Source: Citrobacter arsenatis (GTDB lineage Bacteria; Pseudomonadota; Gammaproteobacteria; Enterobacterales; Enterobacteriaceae). Taken from it: a DNA stretch of 64,000 nucleotides. Position numbers and translations under genes: made by a program. Location of the stretch: NCBI RefSeq assembly GCF_004353845.1, contig NZ_CP037864.1, forward strand, positions 4,898,001 to 4,962,000. Direction: 5' to 3'. Positions 43,707-52,001 of the stretch are shown piece by piece. Below the pieces are notes generated by a model. That model was not told the origin of the DNA, ran no database searches, and was given only the letters and a program-made list of their open reading frames with translations. Position 1 is the stretch's first letter, and each line of letters begins with the position of its first letter.

Positions 43707-44770
43707 TGCGGCAACCTCACCACCAGGTCGTCAGGCCAGGCGCGATTTTCATCAACACGCACCCACGCCATGCCCGGCAGACCGGTTTTCACGTACTCCA
43801 GATGCTGCTGCAACAGTTCTGGCGGGATACGCGCTTTGACGCGGAACATCAGCTTCAGCCGTTCATCGCTGGTTTCGACCGTTTTTGGCGTGAACTGCGC
43901 CACGCTTGCCACAAAGCTGATGGTCGCCGGAATACGCAGATCCGGCGCGGCATCCAGCACCAGGCGCGCTTCACCGCCAATCTTCAGTAAACCAGCCTGT
44001 TCGGTTGGCAAGAAGAACGTCATGTAGACATCGCTGAGATCGACCATATTCAGCACACGACCGCCCGCAGAAAGTACCTCGCCCGGTTCGGCTACGCGGT
44101 ACTGCACGCGACCATCGCGCGGGGCTTTCAGCTCGCTGTCATCAATATCAGCCGCAATACGACGTTCGGTGGCCTGCGCGGCTTCAACACGAGTTTGCGC
44201 CTGAATAATGCTGGTGCGAGCGGCTTCAATGGCGGCTTTTGCCGCAGATACCTGCGCCTTTGCGGATTCCAGCGCAGCGCGGGCGCTTTCTGCCGCAGCC
44301 CTGTCGTCATCCAGTTGTTGCTCAGACACGGCCCCACGCTGGGACAGCGAACGGGAACGCACGTGGCGTTTAGAAACCGACTGCAGTTCCGCCTCGCGTT
44401 GTTTTACCACCGACTGCGCAGCGCGCATTTCACTTTGCCGCTGTTCTAACAGCGCCCGCGCCGCCGCTACCGCGCTTTCGGCTTCTTTGATTTGGGCTAC
44501 CGCTTCCAGCCGTTGTTCCTGCAGCACGCGAGTATCCATTTTCGCCAGCACCTCGCCCTGACGAACGAACTGCCCTTCTGACACGAGGATCGTGTCAATT
44601 CGCCCGGCAATCTTGGTGGCGATATCCACTTCAGTGGCTTCAATTCTGCCGTTGCTGGCTGCGAACCCCTCCGGGATTCCCGCAGGACGGAGCATCCACC
44701 ATGCTATCGCGGCCACCACGACCAGGATGCCCACCCCCCACCACATCAAATGACGTTTAAACTTATCCAT
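43703..44770 (-). CDS. yhiI: HlyD/EmrA-type membrane fusion protein YhiI
   Basis: This 355-aa periplasmic adaptor is anchored by an N-terminal span (WWGVGILVVVAAIAWWML). It has the lipoyl-like half-motifs around a long coiled-coil hairpin (residues about 75-205, rich in A/E/R) and a C-terminal beta-barrel domain. It would link YhhJ/RbbA to an outer-membrane channel. It is the first of three coupled genes. Confidence 0.94.
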   Translation of the reverse strand: MDKFKRHLMWWGVGILVVVAAIAWWMLRPAGIPEGFAASNGRIEATEVDIATKIAGRIDTILVSEGQFVRQGEVLAKMDTRVLQEQRLEAVAQIKEAESAVAAARALLEQRQSEMRAAQSVVKQREAELQSVSKRHVRSRSLSQRGAVSEQQLDDDRAAAESARAALESAKAQVSAAKAAIEAARTSIIQAQTRVEAAQATERRIAADIDDSELKAPRDGRVQYRVAEPGEVLSAGGRVLNMVDLSDVYMTFFLPTEQAGLLKIGGEARLVLDAAPDLRIPATISFVASVAQFTPKTVETSDERLKLMFRVKARIPPELLQQHLEYVKTGLPGMAWVRVDENRAWPDDLVVRLPQ

Positions 44771-44829
44771 ATTCGACCCGCCGTAATCCCTGTTATCAAA
44801 CGATGCGTGTCACAAAGCCCACTGAACAG

Positions 44830-44970
44830 CTATTCAGCGGGAGATTCCATCCGGGATGAGAAGGAATGAGAAACAATGGCCAGAGAGCGGACAGGCGTGA
44901 AGACAACCTGCGCCGCACAGGAAGTGAATGACGAAAATGCTGTGAAATCGGGTAGTAATGTTGTCATCAT
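44830..44970 (-). CDS. Putative small protein (46 aa) upstream of yhiI
   Basis: On the minus strand AGGAACGCTG precedes ATGATG, opening a 46-codon frame: MMTTLLPDFTAFSSFTSCAA, continuing to SRMESPAE-stop. It ends 59 bases before yhiI. The frame has a near-ideal ribosome site, a moderately hydrophobic start and two-residue Met-Met opening. A small protein named YhiY is remembered from about this place in E. coli, but identity could not be checked. It may be a leader peptide or a small membrane protein. Confidence 0.5.
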   Translation of the reverse strand: MMTTLLPDFTAFSSFTSCAAQVVFTPVRSLAIVSHSFSSRMESPAE

Positions 44971-45085
44971 CAGCGTTCCTGGCCGGAAATGAAACACGCA
45001 TACTCATAACTGCTGTCTATTGAATACTAACACCTGGATTCAATATGTCTATTCGGTTGTAGCAAGGATGTTGCAGGCAAAAAAT
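44971..45085. other. Intergenic region before the yhiI unit
   Basis: Together with 44771-44829 this forms the 352-bp gap between yhiI and the alcohol dehydrogenase gene. It should hold the yhiI promoter on the minus strand (A/T-rich around 45015-45055). Apart from the small ORF and the terminator at 45087, nothing else is recognised. Confidence 0.4.
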
Positions 45086-45086
45086 C

Positions 45087-45113
45087 GTGCCCGGCAATCC
45101 TTTCACCGGACAC
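45087..45113 (-). terminator. Terminator of the glycerol-derivative operon
   Basis: On the minus strand GTGTCCGG-(11 nt)-CCGGGCAC, with one wobble pair, is followed by GATTTTTTG, ten bases past the stop of the last gene. Confidence 0.85.
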
Positions 45114-45122
45114 CTATCGTGC

Positions 45123-46289
45123 TCAAAAAGCCTGCTGATATAGTCGCAACGCATCGCCTTCAGTAAGCGTCACGGGATTGTTATCCAGTAAACGGGTCTG
45201 CTGCATGGCATCGTGGGCCAACAGCGGCAGGTCCTTTTCAGGTACATCGACGTCACGCAGCCTGTTCGGCGCGCCGGTTGCGGCAACGATCTTCACCATC
45301 GCGGCAATAAACGACTGGGCATCGTTCGCCACGTCCCCTGTCACCTTCGCCCCAATGATGGCTGCCAGCTCACCATAAAGTGGAGCCGCCGCAGACACGT
45401 TAAACTGCAGCACTGGAATCAACATCAGCGCATTCGACAACCCATGTGGAATATGGTGTCGTGCGCCCAAGGGATAAGCCAGCGCATGCACTGCCGCCAC
45501 TGGGGAATTGGCAAAAGCCTGGCCTGCCAACATCGCGCCCAGCAGAACATTTTCTCGCGCTTCACGGTTGTTCCCGTCACGGCATGCGGTCACCAGATGG
45601 CGACTGATTAAACGTAACGCCTCGCGGGCCAATGCATCCGACAGCGGGTTCTTCTTATGCTTGCCGGTATAAGCCTCTATCGCATGCACCATCGCATCGA
45701 TCCCGGCGGCAGCGGTGTGGACCGGCGGTAACCCCAGCGTCAGTTGTGCATCCAGTAGCACCAAATCACCATACAGCTGCGGGGAGACAATGCCCATTTT
45801 GCTGTCATCATGCGTCGTTAAAATGGAAATATTGGTGACTTCAGACCCCGTTCCTGCCGTAGTGGGTATATTGACCAGCGGCAAACGTTGACCGATAACC
45901 TTGCCAATCCCATAAAGCTCCGGCAGGTCTTGTTCAGAATTGATTAACACAGCCACCAGCTTCGCGACATCCAGCGAGGAGCCGCCGCCCAGGCCAATAA
46001 CCATGTCACAGTGGCTGTCGTGTGCTACCTGTAAGGCTTCGCGAACAAGGCGTTCATGCGGATCGGGTTGAACCCGATCGTAAACCGTCACCTGAAACCC
46101 TGCGTCTTGCAGGCTATGCAAAACGGGCGGCAGAATCCCTGCTTTGACCAGTCCGGCGTCGGTTACCAGCAATACACGACGCGCGCTAAACCGCGGCTGA
46201 AGGATCGCTCCTAATCGTGCCGCACCCGCCCATTCGACGATGATTTCCGCTACCGTCGTAAACGCAAAATCCTTCATAACATGGTTCAT
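45123..46289 (-). CDS. Iron-containing alcohol dehydrogenase
   Basis: This 388-aa member of the Fe-type (group III) alcohol dehydrogenases is last gene of the seven-gene operon. The NAD-binding motif GGGSSLDVAK is at 101-110, GTGSEVT follows, and metal-ligand stretches GIDAMVHAIEAY and HALAYPLGARHHIPHG contain the expected Asp and His residues. The start has AAGGA upstream. The family reduces or oxidises aldehydes, diols and sugar alcohols; in this operon it may handle an aldehyde or alcohol released from the main substrate. That role is inferred. Confidence 0.85.
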   Translation of the reverse strand: MNHVMKDFAFTTVAEIIVEWAGAARLGAILQPRFSARRVLLVTDAGLVKAGILPPVLHSLQDAGFQVTVYDRVQPDPHERLVREALQVAHDSHCDMVIGLGGGSSLDVAKLVAVLINSEQDLPELYGIGKVIGQRLPLVNIPTTAGTGSEVTNISILTTHDDSKMGIVSPQLYGDLVLLDAQLTLGLPPVHTAAAGIDAMVHAIEAYTGKHKKNPLSDALAREALRLISRHLVTACRDGNNREARENVLLGAMLAGQAFANSPVAAVHALAYPLGARHHIPHGLSNALMLIPVLQFNVSAAAPLYGELAAIIGAKVTGDVANDAQSFIAAMVKIVAATGAPNRLRDVDVPEKDLPLLAHDAMQQTRLLDNNPVTLTEGDALRLYQQAF

Positions 46290-46321
46290 TGATGTATTCC
46301 TTGCAGTAAGAAAGACTGCGT

Positions 46322-46636
46322 TTACCTACGCGATTCATCGGGGGGAATGGGAAAGCTTTTCACCTCTTTACGCACCAACAGCGGAGTAATAATCCCAACG
46401 CCAATGCGTTGAAAATGTTCCGTTTGTCGGTGAAGTTCGAGACCTTGTGCGCAACGGTAAGTCTCAATAATCACAAAGCGATCGCTGTCTTCCGTGGAAC
46501 GGAAAAATTCATAGGTGATGTTCTCAGACTCGTTACGCGTCGCCTCCGCCAGCATCCTGAGCGCATCGTTTACCTTGTCGCCCATCGTCGGTTGGGCAAA
46601 ATAATGTGCGACAACCAACAGCTGCGTATTTTCCAT
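46322..46636 (-). CDS. ABM-domain (YgiN-like) putative monooxygenase
   Basis: This 104-aa protein has the antibiotic-biosynthesis-monooxygenase ferredoxin-like fold (LLVVAHYFAQPTMGDKVNDALRML; then ITYEFFRSTEDSDRFVIIETY; then HRQTEHFQRI). Relatives include quinol monooxygenase YgiN and the AI-2 processing enzyme LsrG. No cofactor motif is expected. It lies 16 bases after the GlpP-like gene and 32 before the alcohol dehydrogenase. The substrate is unknown. Confidence 0.78.
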   Translation of the reverse strand: MENTQLLVVAHYFAQPTMGDKVNDALRMLAEATRNESENITYEFFRSTEDSDRFVIIETYRCAQGLELHRQTEHFQRIGVGIITPLLVRKEVKSFPIPPDESRR

Positions 46637-46652
46637 TTTTGGCTCCTGGTGG

Positions 46653-47228
46653 TTAACGTAGAAGATTCACATCCCATAACGCACTGTCGCTGCTTGAGAC
46701 CGCTATCGCGCCGTGCAACAGTGCCGTCTGAGCATGTTCCTCATTGCAGACAAACCCGGACGCCACAATCGGCGGCAACACATTACGATCGGCCTGCGAG
46801 AGCAACGGCAGCATCTGCGCGGGCATCAGTTGCACATAATCGGGTTCGCTTTGTTCCACCGCCTTCAGGCTGCGTAGCCAGGTGGAACGGTCGGTGACGA
46901 AGATTTTCTGCATAGTGACCAGCCCACATTTTTTTGCACGCTGTACGGTTTGCAAACGCGTAGAGAGCAACCCCATCGCCCCTGTTTCAGCCACATAGTC
47001 GATACCGCCTTTATCCTGCGACAGTCCATTACAGCTATCGATATTGACGATGACGTACTTTCCCGCCTTCGATAGCAGTTCAATCACCGGCTGGAGCTTG
47101 ATCAGATCGATATTGGCAATAATGCAAACTTCAGCTTTGCTGGACAGCGCGGTTTTCAGTTGCTCAATGCCGTAAATCGCCATAATGATGGGATGGCGTG
47201 CCAGAAGCACGCCAAGGTTTTTGATCAT
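46653..47228 (-). CDS. GlpP-family (G3P-responsive) antiterminator
   Basis: This 191-aa protein has the length and motifs of Bacillus GlpP, which binds leader mRNA in the presence of glycerol-3-phosphate and prevents termination. Seen here are IIANIDLIK, NIDSCNGLSQDKGGIDYV, GLLSTR, TMQKIFVTDRST, and the phosphate-site-like C-terminal GAIAVSSSDSALW. It is encoded within the operon it probably controls, fourth after the kinase, with a 4-nt overlap to the preceding gene. A terminator hairpin in the operon leader at 53527-53565 is its likely target. GlpP is unusual in Gram-negative bacteria. Confidence 0.88.
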   Translation of the reverse strand: MIKNLGVLLARHPIIMAIYGIEQLKTALSSKAEVCIIANIDLIKLQPVIELLSKAGKYVIVNIDSCNGLSQDKGGIDYVAETGAMGLLSTRLQTVQRAKKCGLVTMQKIFVTDRSTWLRSLKAVEQSEPDYVQLMPAQMLPLLSQADRNVLPPIVASGFVCNEEHAQTALLHGAIAVSSSDSALWDVNLLR

Positions 47229-48784
47229 GATTGACCTACCTGATGTGAGTACAGCTCAGCGCTTAACCCCAGTTTTCCCGGGTTCAGGATATTCTGCGGA
47301 TCCAGCGCTCTTTTAATATCGGCCAGAACCGAAAGCGATTCACCTAACGAAGCCTGCATATAGGGGGAACGAAGCAACCCGACACCATGGTGATGGCTGA
47401 GGGAGGCATTGTGTTTAATCAGCACCGCATTTGCCGCGTCCCATGCCGCGCGATACCACGCCCCGCGTTGCTCAACGGCCACATCGCCACGCAGCGAAAA
47501 GTAAAGGCACGCGCCATCGACGTAGGCGTGGGACTGGTGCGCTGAACCTGCCAGCGTCCCCGGAACGGCGTTAATCGCAGCCACCACATCATCATATACC
47601 GCGCTGAGATCGCGCCAGCGTCCCACCATTTCCAGCGTGTCCGCCACCAGGCCGGGGCTTTTCTTAAAGCCTTCAGCGCTTTTGCCCGTCAGATACCGGG
47701 TATCCAGCCAGCGTTCAAAGATAGCCTCACCGTCAAGTTCCTCTCCGCTCTGCTGACAAATACGTTCACTGATAGCCAGCACCGCGTCGACCATGTCAGG
47801 CTCTCCTTCGTCTGCAATCAGCAGGACATTGGTCTCTGGCAGACCAAACTGCACGCCGCTCTCAAGGTTATCGTACAAACGCAGTGCCGCCGGATTCGCG
47901 CCATGCTGTAAGATTTCGCGACATGCCTCCAGTCCACTGGCGAAACTGGAAAAACCCCAGGCGATGGCGCGGCCATAATCCGGCAGGCGATGAAGCTTTA
48001 AACGCACACGCACAATCACACCCAGCGTGCCTTCCGAACCAATGAACATTTGCTGTAAATCCGGTCCGATAGCGCTGCGTGCATAACCGCCCACGGTGAT
48101 TAAGCGCCCATCGGCAAGCACCACATCCATCCCAAAAACCATATCTTCAATTTTGCCGTAGCGGGTAGAAAGCTGCCCCGCGCCACGACAAGCGACCCAA
48201 CCGCCCACGGTACTAATGCCAAACGAAGACGGCCAGTGGCCCATCGTCATGCAGTACTCTTTTTGGATAGTTTGTTCGAAAACATCGCCAAACATGCCGG
48301 CTTCTACCTCAACAATCTGACTTTGCGGGTCAAAGTCGATAAATTTGTTGAGTTCGCAAACATCCAGCACGATCCCCCCACGCAACGGCAAGGCGGCTCC
48401 GGTAACGTTACTGCGCCCGGCAGAAACTGTGACCGGGATGGCGGAATCACTGGCAAGACGCATCACGTCCTGAATCTGTTCAACGGTGGAAACGCGTACA
48501 ATCACCCCTTTTGAGGTGGCGGGGGCGCCCTGGGTTTCCGCAATCATCGAACCGGCCCACCAGTCGCGGGTCCAGGTAATCACATCGGCCTCAGACGTCA
48601 GCACGTCATCGGCAATGACCCGCAGCCGGTCAAACGTCGCTTCGCTTATTACAACGGGATCAACCTGCATTCCTTTTGCGCCACCGCTGCGGGTGATATC
48701 CGTTGCCCATGCGGGACGAGTATGTGCGCCAACGGTATAATTTCCACGGTTGTAACCACGTTTAATCGCTTCTTTACTGATCAT
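47225..48784 (-). CDS. FAD-linked oxidase, alkyl-DHAP synthase-like
   Basis: This 519-aa flavoprotein has the VAO/GlcD fold: an FAD-binding domain (residues 90-270, SAGRSNVTGAALPL at about 121-134) and a C-terminal cap domain. Several stretches are those of alkyldihydroxyacetone-phosphate synthase (AgpS): WWAGSM near the N-terminus, PSSFGISTVGGWVACRGAGQ at 185-204, TRYGKIEDMV, and the histidine cluster SHHHGVG near 465. AgpS exchanges an acyl for an ether-linked alkyl group on DHAP. Beside a kinase and GlpD-like enzyme it may work on a glycerol ether, perhaps in the cleavage direction. This is inference; a lactate or glycolate-type oxidase role is the alternative. Confidence 0.8.
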   Translation of the reverse strand: MISKEAIKRGYNRGNYTVGAHTRPAWATDITRSGGAKGMQVDPVVISEATFDRLRVIADDVLTSEADVITWTRDWWAGSMIAETQGAPATSKGVIVRVSTVEQIQDVMRLASDSAIPVTVSAGRSNVTGAALPLRGGIVLDVCELNKFIDFDPQSQIVEVEAGMFGDVFEQTIQKEYCMTMGHWPSSFGISTVGGWVACRGAGQLSTRYGKIEDMVFGMDVVLADGRLITVGGYARSAIGPDLQQMFIGSEGTLGVIVRVRLKLHRLPDYGRAIAWGFSSFASGLEACREILQHGANPAALRLYDNLESGVQFGLPETNVLLIADEGEPDMVDAVLAISERICQQSGEELDGEAIFERWLDTRYLTGKSAEGFKKSPGLVADTLEMVGRWRDLSAVYDDVVAAINAVPGTLAGSAHQSHAYVDGACLYFSLRGDVAVEQRGAWYRAAWDAANAVLIKHNASLSHHHGVGLLRSPYMQASLGESLSVLADIKRALDPQNILNPGKLGLSAELYSHQVGQS

Positions 48785-50460
48785 TCTGATGTCCCCATAA
48801 GCATTGATTTTTCATGTTTAATTGCGGCCTGATAGCTGGCGACCTGTTTAGCCACGTGCTCAGGATGTAATCGGAGTTCTTGTTGCAGTATTTCCCCTAC
48901 GCGTTCAGCGGCAGAGGCTGATGCATCGCGCGCCATCAGGCGAGCACGAATTCGGCGCGACAGTACATCGTCAACGGTGCTGGCAAGTTCATGGCGCACG
49001 GCGTACACCACTTCCGCTTCGGTATAGGGAAGCCCGGCGACGATAGGTTTCATGAGCGACGGGTCGGCCTGGATAATGTCACTGACGAAATGGGCTTCAG
49101 TACCATAGCGCTCGCCCAGATGCGCAGACAGACCACCTGAGGCCAGAATGGCCTGCGGGTCATAGCCAGCCGCGCCAAGCAAATACGCAGTTTTCGTTGA
49201 GCAGGCCTTTTTACGACCCAGTATTTTGCTGGCCGCGTCGATGGTTTCTTCCGCCATATGACGAGATGTCGTCAGCTTGCCGCCGACGATAGTAATGAGC
49301 CCGTCCGCTGAAACCCGGATCTCATGGTTACGCTTCATCTCAACGGTCTTTCCACCCGCCACGCCCACCAGAGGACGGCAACCGGCGATACTTCCCACCA
49401 CATCTTCCGGGCGTAGATCCGTTTTCAGCGCCGAGTTGGCCCCTTCCAGCAGAAAGTCCAGCTCAGTGCGATTACAGTGAACATCATTCAGATCGCCCTG
49501 ATAGTCCTCATCCGTAGTGCCCAGATAGGAGACGTTGCCCCAGCGCGTTATGGTCGCGCGTCGACTGCGTCCGGCAACCGGGATGGTCACCGTGCAATCA
49601 TTGCGAATCTTCATCCATGGGATCGCGACGTGTACCCCCTTCGCCGGGCGAATATTCAGAGGGGACGCCTCCCCTTTTTTCAGTCCGTTCCAGTCACGTA
49701 GCCAGACGCCCGTCGCCATAATGACCACCCGCGCTTTGACCCGAATTTCTCGGGCATCGGCATACACAATGGCCCCATTGACTTTGCCGTGCTGGTCACG
49801 CGTGGTTTCGATGACTTCGGCATGGTTCGTCACCGTCGCCCCATGAAACGCTGCCGTGCGCACCAGAGCCAGCGTTAATCTGGCATCGTCAACACGGGCA
49901 TCGAAATACATAAAACCGCCGGAGAGCTGCTCCTCTTTCAGCGTTGGGCAGTGCGACAGTACTTCCGCCGGAGTCAATTTTTGGTGAAGGATGCCTTCCC
50001 GCCATCCGCCAGCGAGATCGTAGGTCCAGAGCAGACTTTCAAACGCCGAAGACATGCGCTTATCAAACACGCCATTCTTATCAAGTACCGGAAATAAAAA
50101 GGGAAGCCGTTGCACCAGATGGCGAGCGTTCCGGCGCATACGCTGGCGTTCGAGCAAAGAGTGGCGCACCAGCCCCAGGTTCCCCTGCTCGATATAACGC
50201 AGACCGCCGTGCACCATTTTTGATGACTTGGATGACGTCCCCGAGGCGAAATCGCTTTTTTCAATCAGCGCGACCCGATAGCCGCGCAGGCTGGCATCCA
50301 GCGCCGCATAGGCTCCCGTCACGCCGCCGCCGACAATCAGAATGTCGTAGGTTTCGCTTTCCAGTCGTTCCAGTTGCTCAGGTCGCTGCAGACGCAGCGG
50401 CTCTGCGCCGTACATTTCACTACGTGTTTTATTGGGCTTTCGCGAAGGGAAAAACTTCAT
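48781..50460 (-). CDS. GlpD-like FAD-dependent glycerol-3-phosphate dehydrogenase
   Basis: This 559-aa flavoprotein has the dinucleotide site DILIVGGGVTGAYAAL (39-54), SSKSSKMVHGGLRYIEQGN, and IVGGKLTTSRHMAEET near the FAD exit. It is longer than E. coli GlpD (501 aa) and resembles the long Gram-positive/actinobacterial type, with an extra C-terminal helical domain (from about 435: EAEVVYAVRHELASTVDDVLSRR). It should oxidise G3P or a substituted G3P to the DHAP form and pass electrons to quinone. It overlaps the kinase gene by 4 nt. The normal glpD lies elsewhere in enterobacteria, so this is a specialised paralogue. Confidence 0.85.
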   Translation of the reverse strand: MKFFPSRKPNKTRSEMYGAEPLRLQRPEQLERLESETYDILIVGGGVTGAYAALDASLRGYRVALIEKSDFASGTSSKSSKMVHGGLRYIEQGNLGLVRHSLLERQRMRRNARHLVQRLPFLFPVLDKNGVFDKRMSSAFESLLWTYDLAGGWREGILHQKLTPAEVLSHCPTLKEEQLSGGFMYFDARVDDARLTLALVRTAAFHGATVTNHAEVIETTRDQHGKVNGAIVYADAREIRVKARVVIMATGVWLRDWNGLKKGEASPLNIRPAKGVHVAIPWMKIRNDCTVTIPVAGRSRRATITRWGNVSYLGTTDEDYQGDLNDVHCNRTELDFLLEGANSALKTDLRPEDVVGSIAGCRPLVGVAGGKTVEMKRNHEIRVSADGLITIVGGKLTTSRHMAEETIDAASKILGRKKACSTKTAYLLGAAGYDPQAILASGGLSAHLGERYGTEAHFVSDIIQADPSLMKPIVAGLPYTEAEVVYAVRHELASTVDDVLSRRIRARLMARDASASAAERVGEILQQELRLHPEHVAKQVASYQAAIKHEKSMLMGTSE

Positions 50461-52001
50461 AAGTGGGTACGCTCCTGATTAGCTGAAGTGAGGCTGCTGG
50501 CGGCATCCATTTCGAGCGCAATACGCATCTCCCAGCGGCTTATTTTTTGTTCGCGAAGGTCGTGACTGATTTTGGGTTCAAACAGGCGCGCCGTTTTCAG
50601 CGTGGCGCAGGCATCGGTCAACGAGTCCCACAGCAGCCCATCAGCCCCTGCCAGAAATGCCGCACCGCGTAAGCTGGCCCGTGCTGTTTCGGCCATCCGT
50701 CGTACGGGGATCCCGCTAACATCAGCCTGAATTTGCAATAACGTATCGCTATTGGATAATCCGCCCCCAACCACCAGTTCTTGCGTGGGTATGCCGGTTG
50801 CGGCTTCATTCGCACGAATACAGGCGGCGACCGAATGCGCAATACCTTCCAGAATGGCGTAAGCCACCTGCGGGCGCGTGGTCGAGATTGAAATACCGTT
50901 AAGGGAGGCGCGGGCCTGCGGTTGCAGATGAGGAACACGCAGACCCGTCAATGCCGGAATGAAACTCACACCGCCAGAATCACTGGCCTGCGCAGCCAAC
51001 TCGCTAATTTGTTCGGGCGAGTCAAACCAGTGCAGCTTTTCGCATACCCAGTTCAAAGCCGAACCGGTAGTTGGAACGAAAGTTTCTACAGAGAAGTGTG
51101 AACGCCCTTTTTGGCGGCGTGCCGTCATCGTGAGCGTGCTTTCACAACTCTTTTTCAGCGTCGGTACCTTCGGCCCCATCATTAAGTCGACAAAGCTGCC
51201 GGTCCCATGCATACAAAAAGCCTGTCCGCGTTCAGTACAGCCCAGTCCGATAGCCCCCGCAAACTGATCTCCAGCACAGGCCCGGATCGGGACGCTAATC
51301 CCGAGGAGATCTTCACGCGTAGTGCCAAAATCATCGGCATCGTCGTGCAATGATGGCAGCAATGACGCCGGGAAATTCAACGTCTGCAACCATGGCAAAT
51401 AATACTGATGCTCGTTAAGGCAATACGCCCCGGCAGACGTGGCGTTAGTCGGGGTGGTGACACATTTTTTTTCTTGCGCCAGATGCCAGAGCAACCAGCT
51501 ATCAACGGTGCCAAACACCAGCGTTCCGGCCTGGTGCGCCTTCTTCACTGCCGGTGTGTTGGCGATATGGTATGACGCCCAAAGGTAAGGAGAGCGTATC
51601 CCGACCGGCCGGCCAATGAGCGGCAACAGCTTCGCATCCCATTCAGGGGCAAGTTGCGCCAGTTCATGCGTAAAACGTGCATCCTGCCAAACCATCGCGG
51701 GTGCCAGCGCCTTGCCAGTGCCAGCATCCCAGAGCACCGCCGTGGAACGTTGCGTAGCAATCGCCAGCGCCACAATGCGCATCTTGCTACGCTGGGCGTT
51801 AACAATCGCAGTACGACACACCGCAATGGTGGCCTGTAGTATTTCATCAGCATCTTGTTCAACAACGCCATGGCGCTGGCTACTCACCTGAAGCGGTTGG
51901 TATTCCAGGCAGTGGACCTGGCTATTTCGCGCCACCACTGCCGCGCGCGTACCCGATGTCCCTTCGTCTATCGCCAGAATGACATCTTCATATTCAATCA
52001 T
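50457..52001 (-). CDS. FGGY-family kinase, glycerol-kinase-like
   Basis: This 514-aa sugar/polyol kinase has the phosphate loop DEGTSGTRAAV (12-22), the substrate region TQRSTAVLWD (83-92) and WQDAR, the catalytic base D245 in AGDQ, and the second ATP loop (VVGGGLSNSD). It follows the glycerol kinase plan. However GlpK's Arg83-Glu84 pair, which holds glycerol, reads R85-S86 here, so the substrate is probably a glycerol derivative or another polyol. AGGAG precedes the start. It overlaps the transporter gene upstream by 4 nt. Confidence 0.85.
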   Translation of the reverse strand: MIEYEDVILAIDEGTSGTRAAVVARNSQVHCLEYQPLQVSSQRHGVVEQDADEILQATIAVCRTAIVNAQRSKMRIVALAIATQRSTAVLWDAGTGKALAPAMVWQDARFTHELAQLAPEWDAKLLPLIGRPVGIRSPYLWASYHIANTPAVKKAHQAGTLVFGTVDSWLLWHLAQEKKCVTTPTNATSAGAYCLNEHQYYLPWLQTLNFPASLLPSLHDDADDFGTTREDLLGISVPIRACAGDQFAGAIGLGCTERGQAFCMHGTGSFVDLMMGPKVPTLKKSCESTLTMTARRQKGRSHFSVETFVPTTGSALNWVCEKLHWFDSPEQISELAAQASDSGGVSFIPALTGLRVPHLQPQARASLNGISISTTRPQVAYAILEGIAHSVAACIRANEAATGIPTQELVVGGGLSNSDTLLQIQADVSGIPVRRMAETARASLRGAAFLAGADGLLWDSLTDACATLKTARLFEPKISHDLREQKISRWEMRIALEMDAASSLTSANQERTHL

